Positions 1 through 11,246 of a DNA stretch of 64,000 nucleotides are shown here, in pieces. The first letter of the stretch is position 1. Each line of letters opens with the position of its first letter. Under the pieces are notes generated by a model, which was given only the letters and a program-made list of their open reading frames with translations, made no database searches and was not told the DNA's origin. Both the position numbers and the translations under genes were made by a program. Origin of the DNA: Tubulanus polymorphus (lineage: Eukaryota; Nemertea; Palaeonemertea; Tubulaniformes; Tubulanidae); assembly GCF_964204645.1 (NCBI RefSeq), contig NC_134026.1, positions 13,664,450 through 13,728,449 on the forward strand, given 5' to 3'.

Positions 1-419
1 AAAATGGAAAATGCTTTGATGAATGATTTGCATGAATATATGCTCAGTTGCACAGTCAGGGCCTTAGCTGTGGAAACCATGTCATTCAAATTCGATCCAT
101 TTGTATAGTAATAGGCTCAGCCTACAGCCGACCTAAAAAAAAGCGACTAGGAAAATATGCAATTGCCTCAATTATGACTTCCACTCAAATTTTCTGAAAA
201 TTCCATCTAAACTTGGCACCATTTTTTTAATAATAAATTAATCATAACTTCAACTCTTTAATTTTCATTCTAGATTAATATTCTATATACAATTGGAACA
301 ACAGCTGGTGTCATAAGTATGACTAAATATGAATTGATCTTTTGACTGTTGTATTGACGCCATTTAAAATGTATTGAGTACGATTTCTATAGAATTGTGT
401 CAGATACTTCCAGAATTGT

Positions 420-790
420 GAATTATACCATCATCGATGGTTCTGATGGGATAGCCAGTTCCCCATTATCAAATATCAAGACTATGAGTTAAAATTTGTA
501 ACTTTGATAGACTCCTTCCTGTAAAAACCCTTTACCATCTACAAATCAGGACTGATGACACTAAGATGGCCATTGATTGCATGATAATTGACCTATTGGG
601 AAACCCATCTGTAATGTTGAAGATCACTTTCCAAAGTATACCCACCAATAATTTCAATGAAAAATCAAAACCTACCTATAAAATCATACATTTGTACATT
701 CTTCACCGACTCATGAATGAAATAAAGATTTCCAAGAGCCTGAAAAGAAAAGAATTTCATATTATAGGGGAGTGTCTAATGAGAAAATCA
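420..790 (+). repeat. DINE-like family, right-arm fragment
   Basis: The segment contains GATGACACTAAGATGGC and a downstream CAATGAAAAATCAAA stretch. The same order is found at 22140-22400 and 48970-49100, which places it in the right arm of the common family. Both ends are truncated. Confidence 0.6.
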
Positions 791-954
791 TAAGACTAGA
801 ATGAGGCAAAGCCTCGGATACCCCCGGCCTGAAATTCACCACCATGTGAAGTTACAGGGTTTGTGGTAAATGCGTTAGAAATGTAATGGCCACAATTATT
901 TTATAATAATGATATTGGAGAACATGTGTACCAAGTGTAAAAAATTGATCAATA

Positions 955-1345
955 GTTGCAGCCTTTAGGCTGTTTCCCCTGATGGCCATAATTTGAATCA
1001 GTCCACAATTGCGGCCTCTAGGCGGTTTAAAAAAAATGGATCAACAATTGCAGCCTTTAGGCTATAGAGTTCATTTTAAATGTCGGCCCCCTGGTGGTCA
1101 TTATTCGAATCAATCCAATCTCAAATAGGATTCGGGGCCAAGTGATACCCTACTTGTGTACCAAGTTAACAACAATTGCGGCCTCTAGGCCGTTAATGTC
1201 GTTTTTCATCTTGGCCCCCATGTGGCAATAATTTGAATTGAATCAACCCAATTTTGAGAAGGCCTCTGTCCCAAGTGATATCATACTTGTGTACCAAGTT
1301 TGAAATGATTCGGTCAACAATTGCAGCCTTTAGGCCGGGGGCATA
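955..1345 (+). repeat. Degenerate tandem repeat with AATTGCRGCCTYTAGGC core
   Basis: Five copies of a core reading AATTGCAGCCTTTAGGC or AATTGCGGCCTCTAGGC are spaced unevenly. Between them are related segments reading TGGCCATAATTTGAATCA. Units are too diverged for a fixed period. No other copy was recognised in the window. Confidence 0.55.
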
Positions 1346-1615
1346 AAAATTTGTGTAAAACAGAACTGAGTACAGTCAGTGCCTATTAATAGTACAGAAT
1401 GATGGGTTCAGTCAATGGTCCATACTTGAACTCAATTTTCAATAAGGGGTAGACATCTCACCTACCAAAATTCTTACACCTAGTATGATGAAAATGCATC
1501 AATAATTGCATTGCAGGCCTTATACCTTCATGACGCAATAGAAGAAGAATGATCCAGTATTCAAAGTTTTACAGAAAGATTTACATTGTAACGATGCAGG
1601 TATATAAACTGCCTA

Positions 1616-1654
1616 TTTTTGTAACTTGCTCATACAGTTGCTCATGAGCATTTT
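1616..1654 (+). repeat. Left terminal inverted repeat of the KDZ element
   Basis: It starts TTTTTGTAACTTGCTCA and ends CATGAGCATTTT. Its reverse complement matches 9811-9849 at most positions, with one indel and a few substitutions. Confidence 0.75.
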
Positions 1655-1666
1655 TTGGGTTTTGTA

Positions 1667-1800
1667 AGTTGCTCACATCTACTGAGGTGAGCCAGTGTAT
1701 GGTTTTTGAAAGTTGCTCACATTTACTGAGGTGAGCCAGTGTAGGGTTTTTGAAAGTTGCTCACATCTACTGAAAGAGTTTTTCAAGTTGCTCATACATT
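1667..1800 (+). repeat. Subterminal 44-bp tandem repeats, left end of KDZ element
   Basis: Units begin AGTTGCTCAC at 1667, 1711 and 1755, an exact 44-bp period. A fourth partial unit starts at 1786. The first two are nearly identical and include CTGAGGTGAGCCAGTGTA. The unit start repeats the TTGCTCA word of the terminal repeat, so these are plausible transposase binding sites (inference). Confidence 0.8.
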
Positions 1801-2190
1801 CTTAAAATGATTAAATAGGCCTATCAAGCTACCAAATCTTAAACTTAACTACACCAACTATTCAACTATCTATAACATTGTATAGACTAATTTTACTCTA
1901 AAATACAGATGTCTCTAATTTGCTTTAGACTAATTTAGCCTACTTACTTACTCTTAAAGCTCACTCCCTAATTAGCCGTAAGTCCCTATCAAATTTCCCC
2001 TAATTGCCTTAAGACTGATGTCACCCTAAAATATAAATTTCATTAATTTGCCTCTACACTAGTATACTGACTAGTATACAGTTTACTTTAAACAATCAGG
2101 TGATAATATGTATAAAAGCCTTGCTTCAGTGTGGTATATCAGTCGGAAAACTTATTTTGTCATGGACACGTATATATTTAATTATCATTG

Positions 2191-3929
2191 ATGGATACCG
2201 CTACGCAACGTGCAGTTAACCGCATTGTAAAAGGTGTAAATTCGTATGTGAAGGACACATCCATGGATGCTGGAGCTTTTTTTTTTTTACACAGATAAAA
2301 TAACCAAACAAAAAACACTAGGAATTGTTGGATCGCCATTAATGCGCGCAGCGTTCGAGGAGAACAAGGACATTATTGCGGAGTCTATTGCCAATGGATT
2401 AACTTCAGTGACGGTAATACCTCCAGGGGAATGTATAACTGCTCTAGTTGTGGAGTTTAAGTTACCTAACATAATGATCGACTATGGGAAACCACTGTCC
2501 CGATTACCACTGACAGATTTACGGGTGATAATTTCAACTGTGGTGTTAATATCCAAATTGATGGACAATCCAAATGCTGAAAAATTGCCTCGATGGGGAA
2601 ATGAGAGTAAAAGAACGCCATGGTGGCCAGCGGATTGCAAGTGGCTAAATCCGAGATGTGACAAAAGAGATGCATCAGAAAAAAAGGGAGAATCAGCAGC
2701 AAATGTGTGTCGCAGAATAATCACTGCGGCATATAGATATCATAACGTATTGAGTCTTACTGGTAAGTCTATTAAATTTTATGATTTATGATAACTAGCA
2801 GGCCATTACCATCAACAAACACAGGGAACCTCCCTGAACAGACAGGCCACCATCATCATAAAACATAATTTTAATCTTATTTCATTTCTTATTTATGCAG
2901 GTGATGAGAATGGTCTTAGCAATGAAGTCACCTCTGCTACAACCGTTGATGCTGCATATATAAACAGTACATATGCAATCCCCAGTGACCCCGCTACTCT
3001 GTTAAGTATGTAATAAAAATCATTTGCTAAAATTAAATAACATCTATTTGATAATCATATATTGCAGTATCTTGTATATTGCAACCTCTACAATTATAGT
3101 TTAATACTTTTTTGTACTTTTATACTTCAGTTGAAGACTTCCCAACCAGCACCAGTAATGAGACGTATATTTTGCCTCTTAATTCGACATCCGAAGCCAC
3201 TGAAATTGATAACTTGGATATTGGTAGTAAGTATATAAGTAATATGCATTATTAATGCTATTAGTGAATTCATGTACCCATTATTGTGTATATTTTACAT
3301 TCACAAAATAATTTAGATTGTTTCTATTTTTCCGATTCATATTTGATATTTTTGCCAGTAGGTTTTGCTTGTAGATAATTTTGTACCTATTTCCATTTTC
3401 AGATGTTTCTAAAATCATAGAGGCAGTGAATAATGCAAGTGATTTAATGAACTTGAATTTTTCATCCTTACTGGTGGAAAGTGTTGGTAAGTCTTATTTT
3501 GATTTTAAATTGATAATGAAATGTCACAAAACAGCTTCCCTTGAATGATTGTTCTATTCAGTAATTATTCTGTTATTTAAATAGAAAATAGATATAGTGA
3601 AGAGAAACAAGCTGATGGTTCGCTACATACTCCGAATACTACTATGATTTGTGACAATATTCAGAACCATGCACATTCGGACAGTATTCCTGCAGGTAAA
3701 TTGAAATTATATCCTTTTAAGAGGGATGAGATAATCAGAAAGAAAACAAGAAATTTGCAGTTTATGTGTTTGCTCATATTTTTCATTTCTTTTTCAAACA
3801 GATGTGACTAGAGATTTGTCCAACAGCACTCAGAATGTTGCACCAGTCCGCCAAAGTCGTGCCCGAAAGGTTACCAAAAGAATGGAGGAATGGAAGAAAA
3901 TGGAAGGGAAACGTCGACGAATTGTTTAA
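2191..3929 (+). CDS. KDZ-element accessory gene with NRF1/erect-wing-like DNA-binding segment (6 exons)
   Basis: Exons: 2191-2762, 2901-3005, 3131-3226, 3403-3486, 3585-3695, 3802-3929. All introns are GT-AG and all are phase 1. The start is ATG 2191 (MDTATQRAVNR). A run of 12 T at 2277-2288 puts the frame out by one base; with one T fewer the product is 364 residues. Around residues 120-185 is a segment with LPRWGNESKRTPWWPAD, then NPR, and finally CRRIITAAYRYH. Order and spacing resemble the DNA-binding domain of NRF1/EWG transcription factors (WGKES-like, WWP, then a Cys-Tyr-Tyr-His-like helix). The C terminus is basic (EEWKKMEGKRRRIV) and looks like a nuclear signal. The middle is Ser/Thr/Asn-rich. 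It likely binds element DNA in the nucleus (inference). The T-run frameshift is slippage, assembly error or a real break. Confidence 0.75.
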
Positions 3930-4053
3930 TTCTAATTGTCAGACATGTAAATATTCAAAATTCGATGTATATGAGTATTTTAAACTTTTTGATCAATATA
4001 GTTATTGCTTGCTTACAAATGATTGCTTTCTTTCCTTATCAGCATATAAACAC

Positions 4054-4982
4054 ACACCATGGTAGGGTCCCTACAGATCATTCTACAATCATTCTAGAAT
4101 TCAAGGACTTTTGAAGGATAAAATTTCAAATTTGAACGAGTGTCTGCATCACTTTCATATCCAAATTACGGTCCTAAAACGGTACTGCTTATCTTGGTAA
4201 ACCAGTAATTTGGTGGTTGTAAAAGCAAATTTTTATCTTTTACCCTACTACACTTGATTTCTAACTGTCTAATTGAGTAAAAAAATCCTAGTTCCAACAG
4301 TACCGATTTAGGAATAGTGTATCTCTTCTGTTCAACTACAAACGTAAACAAAAATGTACAGAAATGAACTTAAAATTCGCTGATTGAACATTTTGCAAAA
4401 CGTTTATCATAAGTTTTCGGAAGCCAATCCTTAAGGTCTGGATCCTGAAGCCAGTTATCATTAAATGCAGTTTCCCCGTGGCATTTTGAAGAATATGATA
4501 GTGTAGATGTGTAACGAATAAAGCCTGATGTATTCGAGTGATACATAATTACTGTCTCAACTAAGAGTGAAGCAACACTTTAAACCCTTGAAAATACTGA
4601 TTGATTAAAATAACAGACCCGCTAATCAGTACTAATTTCCCAACCAGGCAGTCTTAATTAAATAATGCTGAACAATTCTGAACATAGTTCTTTTGTCCAA
4701 GAGATACAATGAGAACCACAGCAGACACTATGTATTAATCATACTACAATTAGCTGGTGAAAGACTGTGTGTATGGGGCCTATGACTACTAACTAGGCCT
4801 AATCTTGGAAAACACTTGTAACCTAAACATTTTCTCATTGCCAATTTCTCAAAATTCAAGGAGTTTTCAAGGACTTTAGGGCATTTTGCTCCAATTAAAG
4901 GATATTCAAGGACCTTGAAAAACATTTTTGGTTTAGAGGAGTTTTCAAGGAATCAAGGACCTGTAGGGACCCTGCATGGTGT
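4054..4982. mobile_element. hAT-like MITE inserted between the two KDZ genes
   Basis: The left end (4054-4079) carries AGGGTCCCTACAG and the right end (about 4957-4982) carries the inverse CTGTAGGGACCCTG. Both are bordered by an inverted ACACCATG. Near the right end AAGGACCTTGAAA and TTTTCAAGGA words recur in both orientations, as in hAT elements whose TIR starts CAGGGTCCCTACAGG. No transposase is present (929 bp), and no 8-bp duplication was clear. Confidence 0.6.
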
Positions 4983-5513
4983 AATCAGTGTAGAATATAA
5001 CACTGTAGAACAATACTTGGTCCGTGGACAAATATGCATCAAGTGATAACATAGAGACATAATCTTGAAGAAACACTCTACGGTATTCATGTTGCAGCGA
5101 CAATTCATAAAAAAAATATTGCTTGTGTTTGATCAGTTTCATTTTCTGAGCGTGTCAAAAAAAGTTTGTCAGTAAAAAATTAAAATGCGCATCCCGCATG
5201 CAGAAATGTTTTCGTTTTTTTTCACTATTTGAATTTGGATTAAGGCTTGTCACTTTTCCAAAAAGGGCTGATGAGAAACAACGGTATTTCTTCATATGGC
5301 CTAATCCCACAATAATGATTAAGAATAAGTCAGAAATGTTTCCTTTGAGCTAATGTCTTATTCGATTTCAAGTTTACAAAAATATTCCATGTTTAATTAA
5401 TTATATTATTTACAGAAAGAAATTTGTGGCAAAATACAGAACAATTCAGGTAGGCATAGTGAAACCTGGTAAATGTGTTATGATACAATACATATTTCAG
5501 ATTCAATTTTTTT

Positions 5514-8500
5514 TTACAACTTTACATTTTTATCCTGATTTTTAAGGACCAGAAATAGTGCTACATGCCGAACAAAGTTTTCTGGCTTCATGTAAGCAAG
5601 TTGACTTTTCAGGCGAATAAGTCCCGAATTAGCTTTTTCATTCAGTTGTGAATTAATATTGGAAAGATCCACATTGCTGCAGTAAGTGTCTAGTTTATAG
5701 CCAGCACAACACCTACAAAATGGAAAAAAATTTGATACATATATACATGACGAGTAGATGAGGTGATGAAAGATATAATTCACGAGATAATACATACCCT
5801 GTATGATTTACCCAATGCATTCTGTCCACACAAAATATAGTGTTCTTGAAAAATTCTGGTTCTCTGTAATTAGAATAATTAATGGACTTACTTCAATAAC
5901 AATCAACCTCGGTTAATCGCTATCACTTGGGACTGAGCTCTTTAGTATCGATAACAGGTAATCCGTTATCTATGAATTACTTAATATTTCTATGATCAAA
6001 TATAAGTGCACGGGCCAATTGCCTAAATGCTTACCTATTAAGAGCATATTGATGCAGCTTGCATGCATTATCATGCACGATCATAGACGGTGGCCTGGTG
6101 AATCTTGTCTTAAATATTGAAAATGGAAATCGTGGCGATTCATGAGACTCCATGGCCTATAATACAATATACAAACGAATTAACAGATACAGGGTAAGAG
6201 GTAATTGCTTTTAAAAAGAATAATTCGATTGAATGAGTATATTCACCTGAAATCCATAGCAGATTCCATGCGGACAAAACACAGTAAAAATCCCTGGTGT
6301 AAGAACCCTGTGGCGTTTTGACATCTTATTACAGGCATCATCCCGGCACATGTCATTATCCTTCTTATCATCCATTACATATGCTGCATCACTAAAAAAA
6401 CATATCTGCCCTTATATATCACATTGACAAATGAAAAACATGTTGAACTGAAATTACATTAATAATACCATTACTTTATCAATAAATCTTCCTAATCACA
6501 GAAAGTATTCATTACCTGTGGTGTTTAGGTAAACTCGGGAAAAATGACAAACTCTTGAAAAGATTTTCGTATGGAGCTGGTGTGTATATATAATCCTTGT
6601 TGCACTGCAATCAAAAGTAAATCAGACCATAAGCTCATCAGGCATTATCTAAAATATGTATTTACGATGTAACGAAAACTTCTCACATTTTCTCTAAATT
6701 ATCATCCATTAAAAATTCATTACCTTAAAACAAGCTTGTATTTTCTTCAGAAGTTCTCTTATCAAATCAATGTAGTCATTATACAGGTTACCATCTGATA
6801 AACTCTGACTGATAAACTCAATCAGTATAGGTGCATCTATCAGTAGCTGATTAAGTATCTCTGAATTCTTACTATCAAATGTTTCAGTTATCTCGGACAG
6901 CGCGTGATCCAACATATCTATGACGCGATCCAAATCATTGGTCTGTAGAAGAGCACATGCTGGACCGTTGGCACTGATTGCTTGAAGGAATTTTGTCTCG
7001 GATGATTTACAATTTAATGAGTTTGAAGCGGACACTATATTTTTGAGCGGGTTAAGGTGTTCATATTTGCTGATTTGCAGAATTAAATCCTGCTTTTCTT
7101 CTGGTGTCAGTGGTAAAGGAGATCTTGGTTCTACGTGAGTTTTCGACGAAACCTTCGGCCCCCAGGCATATTGTGAAAGTAATTTTCTCGCTTTGTTGTC
7201 TGGTACAAACACTCTATCTTGTGTGCCTGAAATCCTCGTGCCTGCGTTATGAAAATTCATCAACTGTATCGACTTGAGAAAATCTTTTCTAAAACCCAAA
7301 TCAACACCGTCGCAAACAATAACCTAGAAAAGAAAACCTTTATTACATATATTTCCAGGAACCCTACTGTCAAGTTGGTATTTTCAATCAGTCAATAATT
7401 TACCTGAGGATGTTTTCCACACCAAACGCATAGGAATTTTCTAGCCCAATCAAAATCTAGCAGATGCATCAGACCATTCCATGCACGCTGAAGCGTATGG
7501 AGAGGAATAATAGGAATCTTGGAAAGCGTTCGTGATGATCTTGTCAAAGCTCTTAAAAATAAATTCAAATTAGACTAATCCCTAAATTAGAAATCATTGA
7601 GTTGTAGTATAAAGTATCTAAAACAGCAAACCTGTGGAATGTTGAGAGGGCACCTTCCATCTACCATCAAATGCATGTATTTAAACAGCATGCAGTAATC
7701 TACAAGGTCTTTGTTGTTGATATTCAGGATACCATCTGTATTTCCATCGTAGAATTGTTTACATTGACAAACTTTTTCTTTGGTCGGACGGAAATATACT
7801 AGAAAAAATTGAAATGGTTAAAGTTAATCACTTACAAGTAGAAGAGATTAAAACACGTTTCTATAATAGAAAATTCATACTTGAAAACTTGGTGAAAACT
7901 CCATTTAGAAACTGTCCATCAAGTGACCCGAGCTCAGTGTGAATGGTACATGTACCACTTTCCAATTCATTAAAACAGGATCACGTTCATCCCAAACATT
8001 TCCATGCTCACATGTACCACCAGTCTTTGTCGGAATAAGATTCGATGGAAATGGCATTCCCCTGCTGCGTTGACCAAGAACAGTTGCAATTTGATCACTA
8101 CAGGGATATGACACATTTTCTGTTATTAATTTACGAGTGATTACTTCTGATTCATTAGTGAAGTCCTCTATTTGAGTTTCTGGATATGGAATAGATTCAC
8201 TGTGACACCAATCACGATAGCGAGAAATGTGATCGCAATGACTATTAAATCTGCATTCCTCGCATATTAATTTCTTCAAACGTGGTTGCCAACGGATAAC
8301 ACTTGTCTTATCATCCAGAGTCACACTGACAACTAGAGGAGAAACTGACAACTGATTAACAATGCAAACATCCACGGGATCACTGATATTCTGCACATCA
8401 TAAAGCTTATTAACGGCATACGCATGAATGCAATACTGATTTTCTTCGCGTTTCATGAAAGTCGATACAGTTTCACCCTCGACTGCCCTTTTAAGAGAAA

Positions 8501-9319
8501 GAAGTCGATTTCTGCTGAGGTGTGCATTCTTACAGCTACATGTTAACACTTTAAATCCCTCTCCAACACAGAAAAACTGTAAACTATACAAAACAACATG
8601 CACATCTTTCAGAATAGTTCCTTGATCATTGCTATCGGCTACAATATACGTTTGGCCGTTTATGTTCCAATGGCGATGAGTCTTCTTCAGTTCACCTACA
8701 TAATACACGTGCAGACCCAATTCCAAGTCAACTGCAAGAACGGTGTCAATATGCCTATAAGAAAATATAGAACGGATATGAGAAATATATTCATTTTTCA
8801 ATAGATGTGAAACCTTTCATTTAATCACAAACATATTATTTTAAAGGAAATTTTTTCATTATAGACAAGTAAGAAGTATTTTTTATCTTTAGGGTAGACA
8901 CTGAGCAACTTTCATGAGCAGCTCCCATAAAATTAAAATACCTGAGCAAGTAAATGAGCGGCGTGCATAAATGGCCTACCCACCTGACCTGAGCAAGTAT
9001 ACATGAAAAGCAACTAGTTTCTAGTGTAATTAAGGCCATTACGGCATTAGGCCTATATATAAAATGCTGTGCTTAGAGGCTCATTTAGCTACATAGCAGG
9101 CAAGGATTCACAACGAAAAATAACTTACTGGAGAGATGTCGCAATAATTACGTCGCTGCTTGACGACGACGGTGTGTTTGTCGTTCGTTGACGTTGTTGT
9201 TGCCGACCATTTTTTTTGAGAACTGCGACTGTGGTTCTACGTTTTTTTGGTTTTGGATTACCAGCACTATCTCCGACTCCGGTGCCAGCGATCATATCAT
9301 TGTATGATCGCCGAGGCAT
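5514..9319 (-). CDS. KDZ transposase (10 exons)
   Basis: Exons on the minus strand: 9129-9319, 7881-8754, 7632-7798, 7404-7551, 6724-7323, 6516-6604, 6247-6391, 6035-6156, 5798-5863, 5514-5712. All are bounded by GT-AG and phases agree at each junction. The start is ATG 9319 (MPRRSYNDMIAG). The product is about 866 residues. In order it has a basic Gln/Ser-rich N terminus, a Cys/His region (CEEC, HCDH, then CEHGNVWDERDP), RPTKEKVCQCKQFYDG, CVWCGKHPQVIVCDGVDLGF, TPGIFTVFCPHGICYGF, IVHDNACKLHQY, CVDRMHWVNHTGC and a NEKANS motif near the end. Aspartates in CDG and HDNAC and the glutamate in NEKANS are my candidates for an RNase-H-fold catalytic triad. Two one-base frameshifts are visible: a loss near 7945-7960 (exon 2) and a gain near 7490-7515 (exon 4). 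The product would cut and join element ends in the nucleus. Confidence 0.88.
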
Positions 9320-9687
9320 TCTAAGAAAATCTATCTATGGATATAACCTTTCTGCGTGAGTAGTAGTGCAACGACTTCGAACTTTCTGCTCGGATATTGT
9401 CTGATTAAACGTAAGCCGGCAGCGCCCAGTGACACAATTCAATTCAATAAAGATTTATTGCAACCAGGTTACGGAAATAGGTTTGAATCCCGCATGCAAC
9501 AAATATTTTTCCTGCAACGTGCGCGTAGCGTATGATTGTAAAAATCATAATCATACAATAAAACTTTATTTATCAGATTAATTTTGCAATAAAACTTTCG
9601 AGTAAAAGTCAATGAAGTACAGGCTCGCACAAACTGATACCGTCTACGCCTACGGCACGTCTTTCGCGAATTGCTTTCTACTCGATG

Positions 9688-9737
9688 ATGAGCAGTGTTG
9701 ACTGCTCACCCAATGAGCAGTGTTGACTGCTCACCCA
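9688..9737 (+). repeat. Subterminal 25-bp tandem pair, right end of KDZ element
   Basis: ATGAGCAGTGTTGACTGCTC plus ACCCA occurs twice head to tail (9688-9712 and 9713-9737). Each unit is itself a short palindrome (GAGCAGT...ACTGCTC). Related GAGCA words continue to the terminal repeat. Confidence 0.75.
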
Positions 9738-9810
9738 GGTCCGCGAGCCGAGCGATCTGCCGTGCCTGAGCAGTTTACAGTGCTCAGCATGAGCAGAAAG
9801 CAATTCTTAG

Positions 9811-9849
9811 AAATGCTCATGCGCAACTCATGTGAGCAACTTACAAAAA
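9811..9849 (-). repeat. Right terminal inverted repeat of the KDZ element
   Basis: It reads AAATGCTCATGCGCAACTCA, then TGTGAGCAACTTACAAAAA, and mirrors 1616-1654. Confidence 0.75.
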
Positions 9850-10019
9850 GCACTGAATTTTATAGCTCAACGATGTAACAAGTTTTAAAATAGTTAACAT
9901 GGCTATGTGGCGATAATGTTTATTTTCTGTTAATATATCCTTACATGAAAAGACAAGTCCATTTTAGCTGCCCCATAGATCACACTACATGAAAAAATGC
10001 ATTAAGAATTGGTGTAGGT

Positions 10020-10965
10020 ATCAAGCTGGAAAGAAATCTAAGATGGATAGCAACCCTGGCAGCCATACTTGAACTCAATTTTCAATAAGGGGTAGACATC
10101 TCACAAATTTCTTACACGTAGTATCTTGAAAATGCATCAATAATTGCAGGCCGTTTCGTGCTAGAAATTCAAGATGGCTGACCTGACGGCCATCTTTAAA
10201 AGCCGATGACCTCTATATACAATAGGCATGGACAGCTTACCTACCCTGATCCTCACACCAAATTTTGCGGAAATCCATCAAGAATTGTGGGCTTCATTGT
10301 GCAAACAAAAAATTCAAGATGGCCACCACAATGGCAGCCATATTTGATCACCAATGCCTTTTTTCACAATTGGGGTGGACATCTCGCCAGACCCAATCTT
10401 CAAGCTAATTTTCAAAAAGATTCATCGCAAATTACAGGCGAATAACTGTGTCGAATTCAATTCAATTCCAGAGGTCCTGGCTTAGGCCTATGCAATAGGA
10501 GTCAATTAAGATTCGACTTTTTGAAGAACCAGCACAGATACCTATTCAAATCACATGTAATTCAAAAATTCAGTGCTTCTTAGTTTGATGTCCCTGTTTT
10601 CATCGCGCACATGGTTTATATTATTGATTATTGTTTACAGTGAATGTCTTCAACAGCTGATACAACCGCACCACCATCCGTCAATCATCTTAATTGATTC
10701 ATATACTAAAATGCTCACTATAAAAAAACTATGCGGTGAATCAATCCAGAATTTTTCAGTAGAATGTCAGTTACTAGGTACCTTTCTTTAAAGGTTTATT
10801 TGTTGTATGTCATTAACAATCAGTTATATAATACTTTATTCATATACTCAAGCAAGATCAGTCAAATAAGCCAGCGATAACACAAAACAGACCATGGTTT
10901 TCCCAGTTAAGAGCGTCTCTCCACATAAATTAGAGGGACTATAATGGACCATTTGTTGACAAACG
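10020..10965 (+). repeat. R2 dispersed repeat, near full-length copy
   Basis: This segment is collinear with 62151-63108 over about 900 bp, including AAGAGCGTCTCTCCACATAA near its right end and AATTGCAGGCCGTTTCGTGC in the left part. The left half consists of degenerate repeats containing AAGATGGC and GGCAGCCAT words. No coding sequence is convincing. Type of element unknown. Confidence 0.75.
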
Positions 10966-11246
10966 TGAAACTAATATGGCTACAGTCGAAATTAAAACTA
11001 GTTACTGACGAAAATATGGAAATAAACAACTATATCATGGAATAGGCCTATGTTAAGTGCTATTTCAAAAATGTATGTGTGGCACTATTTTAAGCGCGGA
11101 CTAATACTGTTTTACTTCTAGACAGGGGTGGCGCTAATTAAAAGTTTCAATTTTTTTATTTCAGCAATATCTAATTAACCAAATAACAAAAATTCACCAT
11201 ATATGAACTCAACCTTCTATGTTTCATATTTAAACGACTGTGAAAG

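Larger units (their letters stand above)
1..1615. other. Left flank, no gene seen; diverged repeats
   Basis: No exon with convincing splice signals or recognisable protein is visible on either strand. The stretch holds a DINE-like right-arm fragment (about 420-790), a degenerate tandem repeat (955-1345) and an R2 fragment (about 1405-1525, shared with 10065-10150 and 62215-62290). The short ORF at 566-793 lies inside the DINE-like fragment and I do not regard it as a gene. Confidence 0.6.
1616..9849. mobile_element. KDZ-superfamily DNA transposon (Zisupton/Dileera-like), near-complete
   Basis: The ends form imperfect terminal inverted repeats of about 39 bp (1616-1654 and 9811-9849). Inside them are subterminal arrays built from GAGCA/TGCTC words. 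Two convergent genes are carried: a plus-strand gene at 2191-3929 with an NRF1-like segment, and a minus-strand transposase at 5514-9319. The transposase has the motifs I associate with KDZ transposases (TPGIFTVFCPHG, HDNACKLHQY, DRMHWVNHTGC). A hAT-like MITE (4054-4982) is inserted between the genes. I could not find a convincing target-site duplication. Only three coding disruptions are visible, all single-base, so the copy is young or its breaks are assembly errors. The family name is established knowledge; membership is inferred from motifs without a search. Confidence 0.85.

Noticed and set aside
566-793. 75-codon ORF as a gene
   Set aside because: It lies wholly within a DINE-like right-arm fragment that recurs at 22300 and 49000 without the same frame.
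9437-9470. LINE-type tail (AATTCAATTCAATAAAG)
   Set aside because: Only a short match to the ATTGA tail motif without LINE coding sequence upstream; it lies inside the KDZ element and could be chance.
1600-9860. 8-bp target duplication of the KDZ element
   Set aside because: Flanks AAACTGCCTA and GCACTGAATT share only ACTG at different offsets, so no duplication is claimed.
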